From positions 186,001 through 250,000 of the forward strand of contig JBBSQW010000001.1 in assembly GCA_038243635.1 (NCBI GenBank): a DNA stretch of 64,000 nucleotides, given 5' to 3'. Position numbers and translations under genes: made by a program. Of the stretch, positions 1 to 9,034 are shown in pieces. Position 1 is the first letter of the stretch; every line of letters begins with the position of its first letter. The notes below the pieces were generated by a model that did no database searches, had not been told where the DNA came from, and was given only the letters and a program-made list of their open reading frames with translations. Origin of the DNA: Pseudopedobacter sp038243635. GTDB taxonomy: Bacteria > Bacteroidota > Bacteroidia > Sphingobacteriales > Sphingobacteriaceae.

Positions 1-297
1 CACATAATCAGGACCATTATCATAAATAAAAGGGATTAAAATTATCTTCGCATTTCTATCAATTCCAACCCATTTCCACTCTTTAAGCACAATTGCCATT
101 TTATAAAGCGTGTCGGTATAAATGGAACTGTATTGTGCCTTAATGGCCACCTTGCCGTTCCTATGTTTATAACCATAAACATCAAAACCATCCTTCTCAA
201 TATGATAAGAAACTAAATAATCACTCCGCTTCTGGGCAGAAGAAGAAAAAGCGAACAGTATGCAATAAGAAATTAGAATTAGTTTGATCTTATTCAT
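1..297 (-). CDS. WG-repeat secreted protein, N-terminal part (runs off left edge)
   Basis: Partial gene: 99 codons are visible from an ATG at 297 and the reading frame is open to base 1. Residues 1-21 form a Sec signal peptide ending S-S-S-A before Gln22. What follows has two WG-type repeat units, one with Y-G-Y-x-x-x-N-G-K and one with W-V-G-I-D-R-N-A-K, each followed by a short strand ending in aromatic residues. WG (KWG) repeats are about 35-residue beta units of unknown ligand, common in secreted Bacteroidota proteins. The ATG abuts the stop codon of the next minus-strand gene (298-1137), so the two are probably co-transcribed. Its full length and C-terminus are unknown. Confidence 0.75.
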   Translation of the reverse strand, partial: MNKIKLILISYCILFAFSSSAQKRSDYLVSYHIEKDGFDVYGYKHRNGKVAIKAQYSSIYTDTLYKMAIVLKEWKWVGIDRNAKIILIPFIYDNGPDYV

Positions 298-1137
298 CTA
301 TTTTAATTTTAACTGATTTTCGTTTGCCAATTTGTTTAATTTTTTGATTGCTTCTTTAACTGCACTGTCTTGCAGTTGCTCTTTCTCAATTATTTCATTC
401 CATTGGTAATAATTGTTTTTATCTTTTGCAAATGGCTCATCCCTTAATGCGATAAATGTTTTTACATCCGCTTCCGTTATAATTCCATTTCTAGCATCGT
501 AAATGTATTTTTTATCTTTAGCATAATAGCCGTTCAAAGCTGTAAAAGTTGCTACGTTTACCTTGGGTTCTACCTCTTTAAAATTCGAGAACCATCCACC
601 ACCCAACATACCATAGTGTTGATAAATATTACTTTTATCGCAATAAAAGCTAGAGGTCAATTGTTTAAAAGTTGCTGTGTCTATAATAGATTTTAACGAT
701 GGATTTTCCGGCTCTCCAAAACCAAAATTAGTCAGAAACCGACTTGTCCATAAACTCAATTTGCTATCTCCGCGGAGTAGATAATCTATCTTAAAACCGA
801 TATCACCTTTAGTATTAATCCATAAACCGCAATCTAACAATCGCCATCCTTGTAATTTGTGCAAGCTATCTATTGATTTTTTGTCGGCTGCTAGTTTTGC
901 TTTCAAAATTGTATCTAAACATTCTACTTTTTCGACACCTAAATATTTTGCAAATCCTCCTAATTTTTCTTTTTCAACATCACCAATAATGTTGGTGTCT
1001 ATTTTGTAAACCGCAAAGCGATAATTAAACAAATTTTTATCATTACAACTGTTGCTGTATCTTATCGGAACAACGCTGTTATATATCAAGAAGGTACCAA
1101 TAAACAGAAGAAAAATGGAAAGGAGACGTTTTTTCAT
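298..1137 (-). CDS. DKNYY-family membrane-anchored or secreted protein
   Basis: A 279-residue protein with one N-terminal hydrophobic segment (about residues 5-22) that acts as signal anchor or signal peptide. The C-terminal half carries DKNYY-type repeats: D-K-S-N-I-Y (167-172), A-K-D-K-K-Y-I-Y-D (206-214) and A-K-D-K-N-N-Y-Y (237-244). Each is followed by the usual A-D-x-x-T-F-x-x-L segment, a regular signature of the DKNYY family, whose function is unknown. The start is an ATG at 1137. The gene lies 9 bases downstream of the 1147-2106 gene and its stop touches the ATG of the WG-repeat gene, so three exported proteins appear to share a transcript. Confidence 0.75.
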   Translation of the reverse strand: MKKRLLSIFLLFIGTFLIYNSVVPIRYSNSCNDKNLFNYRFAVYKIDTNIIGDVEKEKLGGFAKYLGVEKVECLDTILKAKLAADKKSIDSLHKLQGWRLLDCGLWINTKGDIGFKIDYLLRGDSKLSLWTSRFLTNFGFGEPENPSLKSIIDTATFKQLTSSFYCDKSNIYQHYGMLGGGWFSNFKEVEPKVNVATFTALNGYYAKDKKYIYDARNGIITEADVKTFIALRDEPFAKDKNNYYQWNEIIEKEQLQDSAVKEAIKKLNKLANENQLKLK

Positions 1138-1146
1138 GGCGGAAAA

Positions 1147-2106
1147 CTATTCTTTCTTTTTGTAGCTTTTAACCTCAACTGATTTTCCATTTACAACTTT
1201 GTATTCTTTATAATGGATATAAACATCATCTTCGTAAACTCGCTCCTCTTGGATTAAGTAGAGCTCCCCATTTTGCCATTCATAGGTTTTAGTTCCTTCA
1301 TTTCCCCTACCATCAGCATCATACTTAAATACTGCTTTAGTTGTAGGATTAACAAAAGCAACACCTATGTCATCTAAAACAAAATTTCTAATAAATTTTG
1401 CTTGCTTTAGATCGTGTAGATAGTAGATATAGCTATAATCTCCTTTACTCATATCCGGATAATTAATCATAAGTTTCAGATCTAAATAACCATCAAAGTT
1501 CATATCCTCTAGCTCTACTTCTCCTTTTTCATCTACCAAATCAAGTGCGTTAAAACCTGTAATTTTTTGAGGGTTATTTCGGTTATTATCAATTGTTAAA
1601 GATGTAATGCTGTAATAAGAAGCGGCTACCTCAGTTATATTTTCATAATTAGCTTTCTTTTTTGTGATACTATATTTAAACTTAAAAGGATTAAAAACAT
1701 TCAGATTTTCCCTACAAACAAGGTTTACTTTTAAAGCGTTTGGTTTGCTGGCTTCAATCCTGTTTTTTCCCCATGTGCCAGATATAGTGGTGTTTTTAAT
1801 TGTAGTTATGTTGAAATAGCCAGAAGATAAATATTCTTTCTTTTTGTTATCATACGCCCTTTCTTCTAGCAAAAGATTGCCGTTTTTAAAAGTACCGTTA
1901 AGAAATATTTTGCTTTCACTTCCACTCTTTAAATAATAATATTCTCCATCAATAGAATCAGATTTCTGAACCAAACGAAATTGCATTTCAACAGGATATG
2001 TTCCGATTGTCCCAGTGAAATTAATAATTGAAGTAACTTTTGGTTCTTGCGCAACCGTAAATTTTGCGCACAAAAGCATTAAAAAAGTAAAAAGTATTTT
2101 CTGCAT
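1147..2106 (-). CDS. Secreted XAC2610-like protein with D-x-N-x-D-G loop
   Basis: A 319-residue protein with a Sec signal peptide (residues 1-19, cleavage before Gln20). The N-terminal half is beta-rich, with G-T-F/G-Y-F type strands reminiscent of lipocalin-like folds. Residues 201-209 form a calcium-loop-like motif, D201-x-N203-x-D205-G-x-x-D209, followed by hydrophobic strands. This arrangement is typical of XAC2610-like and VCBS/FG-GAP-related secreted proteins. The exact role is unknown. It sits 21 bases downstream of the 2128-2706 membrane protein gene and 9 bases upstream of the DKNYY gene. Two other proteins in the window (31956, 56482) share the D-Y/M-N-x-D-G motif and overall plan. 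Confidence 0.65.
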   Translation of the reverse strand: MQKILFTFLMLLCAKFTVAQEPKVTSIINFTGTIGTYPVEMQFRLVQKSDSIDGEYYYLKSGSESKIFLNGTFKNGNLLLEERAYDNKKKEYLSSGYFNITTIKNTTISGTWGKNRIEASKPNALKVNLVCRENLNVFNPFKFKYSITKKKANYENITEVAASYYSITSLTIDNNRNNPQKITGFNALDLVDEKGEVELEDMNFDGYLDLKLMINYPDMSKGDYSYIYYLHDLKQAKFIRNFVLDDIGVAFVNPTTKAVFKYDADGRGNEGTKTYEWQNGELYLIQEERVYEDDVYIHYKEYKVVNGKSVEVKSYKKKE

Positions 2107-2127
2107 AATTGTTTTTTTATTAGTTTT

Positions 2128-2706
2128 TTACTTAAAAACTTGATCCGCCAATACACCGAAAACAAATCCACCGATAATCCCAAATGCGCCTAAAAGTACA
2201 ATTGGTATCCCTAAAACCGTGAGTAGTTGAGACTGACTTTCTCGAATTTGAATAAAGTATTTAGATAGATCTACTGTTGGTAGCGGAATCAGTTTAGATA
2301 CAAAACTCCCCAAACCTGATACACTTGAACCTTCGCTAAGCTTTAATTCGTAAACACCAGGTGTAGCATTAAAAGTATAAATCTCCATCCGCCCTGTAGA
2401 GAAATCATTTGATCGTGGACTCATTAAAGAATAGTTCAAAGGTATTTCCTGCTGTGTCGCTTTTTCATAAATGTGAGTACTAAATTGATCGAGTGGTGTT
2501 TTTCTGAACATTTCTCCTTTTTGCCACGCAGAATAGATACCACTTTTTAAAACTGTAAATTCCGCATTCTGTTTTAAGTAAGGCATTTCAAGCAATACCT
2601 TTCCATTAAAGGATTTCCGTAAGAGCTTTATTCCGTGATACAGAATGATTGCACCAATTGGAATAAGACAGAAAAGTAAAATTCTAATTAAAAGTGTCGA
2701 CATCAT
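2128..2706 (-). CDS. Two-span membrane protein, unknown function
   Basis: A 192-residue protein with a hydrophobic segment at about residues 6-27 and a second at about 163-188. Between them lies a beta-rich domain of about 130 residues containing N-x-T-P-G-V-Y-E-L. This is an N-in/C-in layout with a central extracytoplasmic or cytoplasmic domain. No family is recognised. The start is the first of two adjacent ATG codons (2706 or 2703), which makes no material difference. The gene lies between the LRR gene and the XAC2610-like gene in a tightly spaced minus-strand run, so it is probably part of the same operon. Confidence 0.6.
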   Translation of the reverse strand: MMSTLLIRILLFCLIPIGAIILYHGIKLLRKSFNGKVLLEMPYLKQNAEFTVLKSGIYSAWQKGEMFRKTPLDQFSTHIYEKATQQEIPLNYSLMSPRSNDFSTGRMEIYTFNATPGVYELKLSEGSSVSGLGSFVSKLIPLPTVDLSKYFIQIRESQSQLLTVLGIPIVLLGAFGIIGGFVFGVLADQVFK

Positions 2707-2730
2707 TTTAAATTTGGGTTTGATGAATCG

Positions 2731-3783
2731 TTAATGATAAACATCTATCAATTTAAGTTTAGTTTGAACAGCTTCATATTCCTCTTTGGTTAATTTTAAA
2801 TCATACAGCCCAAATAATCCCCGCCATTTTATTGCGTCTAATGATTGCAAGAAAAGTTTTTTATCTATTGGATTATTACTGAAATCAACGTTTGTTAATG
2901 CTATTAAACTTGCCGCACTGGCCGGAAATTCGGCGAACTGATTGCCATTAAGACTGATAGAATTTAGCTTGCTCAACTTGGATATCGATGGTGGCAAACT
3001 AGAAATGTTGGTGTATTGAATTCCTAAAGTTGTTAAATTTGGGAGCAGATTAAACTGGTCTGGTAAGGTTTTTAGATCATTTTTGTATAGCGACAGTGTT
3101 TCCAAAGTTGGAATCGAAAATAATTGTTCTGGAAATTTATTAAACTGATTTCTATCCAAAGAAATCCAATTAAGCTTTTTTAGTTTGCTTATGCTTTGTG
3201 GAAGACCCGAAAGTTGATTATGATCCACAATCAATTTTTCTAAATTGGAAAATAATTCCAGCCCTTCTGGTAGCTCGACCAAATTGTTATTAGAAAAGTC
3301 AATTGATTTTAGTTTGGCGTTTTGGTTGCGAATTTTCGGGATAATTTTAAGCTGACAATCTTGTAAATCTAATTCTTCAAGGTTAGGACTTTCATTTAGA
3401 AGTTTCGTTAGAAAAGCATTAAAGTCAACCTCTTCAAATTCTGGCGTATACCTATTATCTGCCTTAAATTTTTTTATCGTCTTAAAATCTAAGTTATTCA
3501 GTTCTGAAACCTTTCTGACCGTTAACATTTTACCATCAGTTAAGTACAACCTAATTTGTTTAGGGGCTTCAACCATTGGTGGTGCAGACATCGTTACATT
3601 ACTAGCTCCTGGGTCTGCCAACAAAACCTCAACTCGTGGTGGTTCAGGATACTTTTCTGGTTTTAAAACAGGAATATTAGTTTTAGCTTTTGGGATTTTT
3701 TTATTGGGACTTTTTTTTGTTTGTCCGTAAGTTATTGCACTTATGCAAATCAACACAGAAAGTAATAGCGCTTTAGTTTTCAT
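2731..3783 (-). CDS. Secreted leucine-rich repeat protein
   Basis: A 350-residue protein with a Sec signal peptide (about residues 1-20), a Lys/Pro-rich linker (20-55) and, from about residue 125 to 310, eight or nine leucine-rich repeats of 22-23 residues. The pattern L-x-x-L-x-L-x-x-N-x-L-x-x-L-P is clear, for example in the segments containing S-N-N-N-L-V-E-L-P and D-H-N-Q-L-S-G-L-P. LRR proteins form curved protein-binding solenoids, so a protein ligand is likely, but which one cannot be seen. The ATG is at 3783. The gene is separated from the upstream 3825-5618 gene by about 40 bases and is followed by the two-span membrane protein. Confidence 0.8.
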   Translation of the reverse strand: MKTKALLLSVLICISAITYGQTKKSPNKKIPKAKTNIPVLKPEKYPEPPRVEVLLADPGASNVTMSAPPMVEAPKQIRLYLTDGKMLTVRKVSELNNLDFKTIKKFKADNRYTPEFEEVDFNAFLTKLLNESPNLEELDLQDCQLKIIPKIRNQNAKLKSIDFSNNNLVELPEGLELFSNLEKLIVDHNQLSGLPQSISKLKKLNWISLDRNQFNKFPEQLFSIPTLETLSLYKNDLKTLPDQFNLLPNLTTLGIQYTNISSLPPSISKLSKLNSISLNGNQFAEFPASAASLIALTNVDFSNNPIDKKLFLQSLDAIKWRGLFGLYDLKLTKEEYEAVQTKLKLIDVYH

Positions 3784-3824
3784 ATTTTTTTTTAAGGACT
3801 TTTGTGCAAAATTTTTAGTATCTG

Positions 3825-5618
3825 CTAATTAGTGTTTTCAATAATTTTAGTATAGCGTAAATCACTACCCATTTTAAAGAACAACCAAAAATGGTTATAT
3901 AATTTAGAAGCGTATAACAAATGTGCCATGTTATCTTCCATAGGTTCTTCCACTTCTAAAAAGTTGAATACTGATTGAGCTTTAATCGGTTTAAACTGAT
4001 TGTTTAGGGTGTACATTTTAATGCCAGAATGAAGCGGAAAGCTGGAAGTGAAAAACACGTGATAGTTTTTACCGTCATGAGTAATTGCGCCATCTTCATC
4101 GTAGTACTTATCTTTAAAATCAACTGTCTGTATTTCGCTTAAGTTACGATCCAATGAAGCATCAAAAGAAATACGCTTTAAAAAACCATCTTGTAAATTG
4201 ATGATGTCTAAGTCATCTGCATGAATAAATACAGTAGAATTTTGAATCATCGATGTGGTTTCCATTACTTTGGCTCCGGCTAAATTTACACTTGCTTTTA
4301 CTAAGTGGTAAGTTTTGTCTTTGCGAATACCGAAAAGAAACCCATCTAGAATTTCCGTACCATATTTGAGGTACACAAAACTTAAATCTTTTTCCTTTAT
4401 CATTGGCAATAGTTCTTTTAACTTTTTAGCGAATAAGACTTTGCCAGTAATGGTATTTAAAGTGACTACGAAGAAAGATTTAGAAATCTTGTTTTTTAAG
4501 ATGACGTAACTTAATTTTTCACCCATTTGAACCAAGCAGATTTCGTTTTCACCTTTCACGTTTAAAGTTTCGGGTAATTCTATAATTAACTGTTTTTGGA
4601 TGTTGTATTGCTGAGCTTTGTCTTCATATATTAAATGAGTCCAAGTATTGGATTTCCCGATTATAAATAAGTTATCACCTAAACTTTTGAATGCATCAAT
4701 CCTAAATAGTCGCTTTTCGTCTGCTCGGTAATAATCACTTTTAACGGTTTTCATACCATCCCATCGGATAATTTGATGACCTTCGAAATCATCAACATTG
4801 TAACGCAAGGATTCTATCGCCAAAATCTTTTTACTAACCTCGTCTCTGCCATAAAGCGCCATATTCGGAAAACTACCTTTAAAATTATCAGGAACAGTAA
4901 CTGTATTGGCGTTCTTGAGCGGTTCTAAAACAGTTTTTTCATTTAATGTTTCTTCATACCAGTTCTGCCATTGGGTCTTCGTCCAGTCTTCGGTATTCCC
5001 CAAGTCGAACAGATTACCTACGTAGTGTAGTGCTTTTTTTGCCAGTTCACTGATTGGAGTCAAATCATACACAGGGCTTGAAATGCATTCGCCAGTTGTA
5101 AGTGTGGCAAACATAGTGCCTTCTACCGTTATAGAATCTGTATTATCCACCACATCAATCCACTGCTTTGTAAGACGGAAATCGTTGTCGTTATAAATTG
5201 AATTATGGTTTAAAGTATCAGTCTTGGTGGGATTTTTTAATACGGAAATCAATTTTTCATCTTTAGCTTTCTTCTTTGAAACATCAATAAAAAGGTAATC
5301 CTCTAAATTGCTTAACTGAACTGCGCTTGTTTTCTGAAGCGAGGTATCACTTTGGACATAATCTTCGCCATTGGTAGCAATAACCAAGATATCATTTAAA
5401 CCTATTTTCTCTGCATCTGAAGGGATTAGATTTAAGTAATATGCATTTCTTGGAATGATCACTTTACCTTTAGTTTTTACAAAAAGCACTCTTTGGATTT
5501 GTTTGCTGAGTGCTACCGTACGGTAATTCTCTTTAAAATAGCCACTTAACTCTATTTTTTCCTGAGCAAAGGAATTGAAAGAAAAACAAATCATAATTAT
5601 TGTGATGATCTTGTGCAT
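3825..5618 (-). CDS. Large secreted protein of unknown function
   Basis: A 597-residue protein with a Sec signal peptide (about residues 1-18, cleavage before Gln19). The rest is beta-rich and without membrane segments. The second half has evenly spaced strand-turn elements that could form a propeller, but I recognise no family. The start is an ATG at 5618, 5 bases after the stop of the 5624-7174 gene, so the two are likely co-transcribed. Its neighbours, a DKNYY-type reporter-like protein upstream and an LRR protein downstream, are also exported. The function is unknown. Confidence 0.65.
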   Translation of the reverse strand: MHKIITIIMICFSFNSFAQEKIELSGYFKENYRTVALSKQIQRVLFVKTKGKVIIPRNAYYLNLIPSDAEKIGLNDILVIATNGEDYVQSDTSLQKTSAVQLSNLEDYLFIDVSKKKAKDEKLISVLKNPTKTDTLNHNSIYNDNDFRLTKQWIDVVDNTDSITVEGTMFATLTTGECISSPVYDLTPISELAKKALHYVGNLFDLGNTEDWTKTQWQNWYEETLNEKTVLEPLKNANTVTVPDNFKGSFPNMALYGRDEVSKKILAIESLRYNVDDFEGHQIIRWDGMKTVKSDYYRADEKRLFRIDAFKSLGDNLFIIGKSNTWTHLIYEDKAQQYNIQKQLIIELPETLNVKGENEICLVQMGEKLSYVILKNKISKSFFVVTLNTITGKVLFAKKLKELLPMIKEKDLSFVYLKYGTEILDGFLFGIRKDKTYHLVKASVNLAGAKVMETTSMIQNSTVFIHADDLDIINLQDGFLKRISFDASLDRNLSEIQTVDFKDKYYDEDGAITHDGKNYHVFFTSSFPLHSGIKMYTLNNQFKPIKAQSVFNFLEVEEPMEDNMAHLLYASKLYNHFWLFFKMGSDLRYTKIIENTN

Positions 5619-5623
5619 TACCT

Positions 5624-7174
5624 TTAATTGTTATTATCCTTATCTAAAAAAGTGGCTATGAAATTATCCTGAGTACAGCTCGATGCAACTTTATCAGCAA
5701 GTTTTTTCAAGCTTTCATCACCTGTATGATACTTATAAACTGAATTTTTATCTTTAAAATAGTAGTTATATTCTACTACAATTTCGATTTGTCCTCTGCC
5801 CCCATCGCAACCCTGTTTAACATTAACTGTAGAACCGAGAAACTCGATTGTATTATAATCTGCAATACTTGGGATTAATTTATTTTCAATCAATAATTTG
5901 TTATCAAATGCGAAAGCTAAAGTCAAATCTTTTAGTGCAGATTTATGATAGATAGACCTATCCGATTTTTGGGTATTATAATTATAAAAGTTTATAGTGT
6001 CTCGGGATAAAAAGAACCGAGGTGTTGAATGTCGATAAGACCAAAGCGAATTGTTATGCTTGGCGACTGCCTCATTTTGAAATGAAACTGCATTTTCTAC
6101 CTTCTCAAGGATAGCACCTCCGTCTAAATCTCGTATTTTGTAGATATCGTTTCCTAATCTGTACAAACCATCTGAGGTAAGCGTAAAATCTTTTATATCT
6201 CCAGATTCGGGAAGGTCTATTGGACGATGCTCGTAAACTAAAGCCCAAGGATCATCATACAAAAAACCTTTATGTAATACCAAACCTGATGCTTCAAAAT
6301 ATTTGCAATTTTCTACCTCGTAAAAATTAACCTCACCGCCCTGCTCTAAACTAATTCCCGCCGATACATAAGACCATAAAGCACCGTCTTGAAAGTCGAG
6401 ATAAGTTCTAAAAGTATTTGGTCTATGAAATTTTAGTTTTAGAAAACTTTGTTTCAAATCCATGCTCTTGAATTGTGGCGTCATATCTTCCACAGTTCTA
6501 AAATCATCCCTCGTCATGTAAAAAGTATTGTCGTCGTAAATGCAAAATTCATCTGAGTTTTGGCTCAGTGTATCAATCATTACGGTTTTTGGGTCGAGAT
6601 TTTCAATTACGGTAACCTCGGCGGAAGCTTCATCATAACTATATACCTTGTTTTTATCTTTGAGTAGATAAATAGAATTTCTTCCAGAACCATAGCTTGC
6701 CATCAGCGTTGCGTCTTTCGGCATATTTTTTACAGGTGTAAACTTTACACGTTCTGCTTTTGTGGGGTAGTAAGCATTATAATCTAGCTTTTTCCAAGTA
6801 TCGCCCAATAAAAAACTAAAACCAATGGGCGATAAAGTCTGTGTTTTTACTTCAACAATATTGTCTATCAAAACAGCTTTATCATGCAAACTATTTTTTG
6901 CAATGTAGTAATACCAAACATTATTTTTTATGATAATTCCATCATCAGTCTCGGTATGAACAATGGCATTATTTGGCATCACGCCCTTCAATAAAACCTT
7001 ATTATAACTCACTATACTGACCTTGTTGGGGTCTTTTACAATAGTTTCGAGATATAAATTTCCATCTATATTTTTTAATTGGTAGGTTTTGAGTGTGTGG
7101 TAGTGGTAGCACTCGCTTGCTTTTACAAATAGTGTTGCAAAAATAAAAATGAAGACAATACTTATAATTTTCAT
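5624..7174 (-). CDS. Secreted DKNYY-type protein, paralogue of the 47763 gene
   Basis: A 516-residue protein with a Sec signal peptide (about residues 1-18) followed directly by A-S-E-C-Y-x-Y-H-T. The same N-terminal signature occurs in the 47763-49403 product. Near the C-terminus both share a G-C-x-G segment and F-K-D-K-N-S-V-Y, the DKNYY signature. The body is made of repeated L/I-Y-x-L-x-D and D-x-x-x-F-Y-x-x units. It is the first gene of its operon, with 438 bases of non-coding DNA upstream. Unlike its paralogue it lacks a C-terminal membrane anchor and ends in a short Asp/Asn tail. The function is unknown. Confidence 0.7.
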   Translation of the reverse strand: MKIISIVFIFIFATLFVKASECYHYHTLKTYQLKNIDGNLYLETIVKDPNKVSIVSYNKVLLKGVMPNNAIVHTETDDGIIIKNNVWYYYIAKNSLHDKAVLIDNIVEVKTQTLSPIGFSFLLGDTWKKLDYNAYYPTKAERVKFTPVKNMPKDATLMASYGSGRNSIYLLKDKNKVYSYDEASAEVTVIENLDPKTVMIDTLSQNSDEFCIYDDNTFYMTRDDFRTVEDMTPQFKSMDLKQSFLKLKFHRPNTFRTYLDFQDGALWSYVSAGISLEQGGEVNFYEVENCKYFEASGLVLHKGFLYDDPWALVYEHRPIDLPESGDIKDFTLTSDGLYRLGNDIYKIRDLDGGAILEKVENAVSFQNEAVAKHNNSLWSYRHSTPRFFLSRDTINFYNYNTQKSDRSIYHKSALKDLTLAFAFDNKLLIENKLIPSIADYNTIEFLGSTVNVKQGCDGGRGQIEIVVEYNYYFKDKNSVYKYHTGDESLKKLADKVASSCTQDNFIATFLDKDNNN

Positions 7175-7612
7175 AATGTTGATGATAAACGCTACCTGCT
7201 AATCAATTTGTTATCCCACTTTAAGAATTATCTAAATCTAATTTTTACAAATTTAAATATCCATTAAATATTCACTGTTGTAGAAACAGAGTCTATACAA
7301 TTTGATTCACCACTAAAATACTTCTTCTATAAGATATCTTTGAAGGAAATGATTATCCGATTGGTATGTTCCATTATTCGACGACATTTACCTTAGATTC
7401 GTTAAAAAAATTTCCTGTATACGATTGTATGTTGTACGTTGTCTTCACTTCTGCATTCAACGTTTAAAAACATTGCTAATCAATTTCATAAATCAAATGG
7501 AGCTATAAAATTTTTGTACATCCAAGTTTCGGTGGATAGAGTTGGATTTCAAAAAGGTCTATTAAAATAGCGATAGAAAACAATAACTTCACATTTAAAT
7601 TCACCAAAGGAA
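7175..7612. other. 438-base divergent intergenic region
   Basis: This region lies between the divergent genes at 7174 (minus) and 7613 (plus) and should hold both promoters. On the minus strand, TAAATTTG at 7248-7255 fits the Bacteroidota -7 pattern TAnnTTTG, but no convincing TTG sits at the expected upstream distance. CGAATAAT (minus, 7373-7380) is a partial match to the intergenic motif described elsewhere in this window. No open frame with a credible protein was found. Confidence 0.4.
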
Positions 7613-8041
7613 ATGATTGTGGCGCTTAATATTGTGTTTTTAGGAATTGGCCTAATAGTTTGGATTGGTCTTGCCATATATTTACTGATTGACACTCGTA
7701 AAAAAGTGAAATTACTTGCAGAAAAATCTGACATTTATTATCCTTTTCAATGTGTTAAATGCCATAACATTAAAGAATATTCCTACGCTAAATACATGCA
7801 GATCGTTAAAAATCCTCGAAATAAATTCACAACTTTTACAAGTATACGCAACCAGTATTTGTTTCATTGCGAGCAATGTAACAAAAGCCACTATCAAGAA
7901 ATTTTATACGGACGGCTAACGCCAAACACAAAATTCATACAAGAGCGCCGGAAAATCGTAATCATATTCCTTTTAAAAGAATTCGCATTAGCATTTTTGG
8001 TAACTGCAATTTTACGTTTAAGTGGCGTTATACCACAGTAA
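7613..8041 (+). CDS. Membrane-anchored zinc-ribbon protein
   Basis: A 142-residue protein with membrane segments at about residues 4-26 and 114-136. Between them lies a domain with two C-x-x-C knuckles, Cys47/Cys50 and Cys86/Cys89, the arrangement of a zinc ribbon. With two spans the metal-binding domain and both termini lie on opposite sides, so the ribbon is probably cytoplasmic and faces a protein or nucleic acid partner. The ATG at 7613 is the first plausible start. It is the first of two plus-strand genes inserted between minus-strand operons. No named family is recognised. Confidence 0.65.
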   Translation: MIVALNIVFLGIGLIVWIGLAIYLLIDTRKKVKLLAEKSDIYYPFQCVKCHNIKEYSYAKYMQIVKNPRNKFTTFTSIRNQYLFHCEQCNKSHYQEILYGRLTPNTKFIQERRKIVIIFLLKEFALAFLVTAILRLSGVIPQ

Positions 8042-8176
8042 AAAAATCTGCTATCAGCGGTTTAGCTCAATGATGTTGGGAAGTGCGTAGTATGAGTAGT
8101 TTTGTTAAATTAAAACTTTCATTCCTAGTACTTCCATTTTTGCAATTTGCGTAAGCGATAAAAATCAACATTAAAT

Positions 8177-8986
8177 ATGCAATCGCTTAAAAACAATTTT
8201 GTAAGTATTAAAAGAAAGAACTTTGGAAATGCCAACAGTAAGGTTTTTTTAGTTTTAATGGCCCTGTTTTTCTCTTTAGGGATAATGGGAATTTTCTTAA
8301 ACTGGAAAATAGGATTGTGTTCCATAAGTATACTTGCTATTGCGTATTTGTTATTGAAAAACGATATTTTAAAAATCACTCCTGTTATTTTTATAGTGCT
8401 TTTATCCGCCTTTGGAGTTTATCATTTCTTGGATCTTGACTTTCTTGAAGTTATGCTCACCACGTTATTTTTGTCAGTTGCATTTTTCTTAAAACCACTT
8501 TATGAGGTGACAAAAGAAGATAATGAGTTTGAACTGTTTTTTCTTGACAAAGAAAATTTAAGATGTTTAGTGAAAAAAGATAATTATTATAACGGCTATG
8601 CTTTTAATCCTAAAGGTTATTTAAAAAACTATTGTACAAAAAACATCAAGTCCATTACGTTCCAAGGGAAACATCTATCAATAAGTATTGGAGGTAGAAT
8701 CATTCGTCCGAGAGAACTAACGATTGAAAATATACAGAAAATAAACCTTTTTGTACAACAACATCTTCCTGATTTATGGAATAACGAAATTGTGTTTAAA
8801 GAGAGCCTAAAAGCTGAAAATAAATTTTATTTAAATAAACTTTTCATCTCCTCTCCAGTAATTATCTTATCAGCGGTAATTTACTTCTTCGGAGATAACG
8901 GCAGAGACAAAGTTTTGACTTATATATGCCTTATACTGATGATTGTGTTACCGCTTATCATTTATAGAATGTTAAGACAAAGATAA
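8177..8986 (+). CDS. Polytopic membrane protein with a central PH-like domain
   Basis: A 269-residue protein. Three or four hydrophobic segments lie between about residues 22 and 108, then a soluble region (about 110-215), then two C-terminal spans (about 222-265). The soluble part has the strand pattern of bacterial PH-like domains, with short hydrophobic strands and a C-terminal helix I-x-x-I-N-L-F-V-Q-Q-H. This plan resembles the N-terminal module of the 26344 and 28244 products, but I cannot show homology by eye. The ATG is at 8177 and the 135-base upstream gap contains no gene. Confidence 0.55.
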   Translation: MQSLKNNFVSIKRKNFGNANSKVFLVLMALFFSLGIMGIFLNWKIGLCSISILAIAYLLLKNDILKITPVIFIVLLSAFGVYHFLDLDFLEVMLTTLFLSVAFFLKPLYEVTKEDNEFELFFLDKENLRCLVKKDNYYNGYAFNPKGYLKNYCTKNIKSITFQGKHLSISIGGRIIRPRELTIENIQKINLFVQQHLPDLWNNEIVFKESLKAENKFYLNKLFISSPVIILSAVIYFFGDNGRDKVLTYICLILMIVLPLIIYRMLRQR

Positions 8987-9034
8987 TTTCCGGAAATATA
9001 CTTTTTTATTAGCCAAGCTGATTTTACATAAATC

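Noticed and set aside
7248..7255. Promoter with a -7 box TAAATTTG before the 7174 gene
   Set aside because: The -7 box fits TAnnTTTG, but no TTG lies at the right upstream distance. AT-rich DNA gives such matches often, so it is only noted in the intergenic entry.
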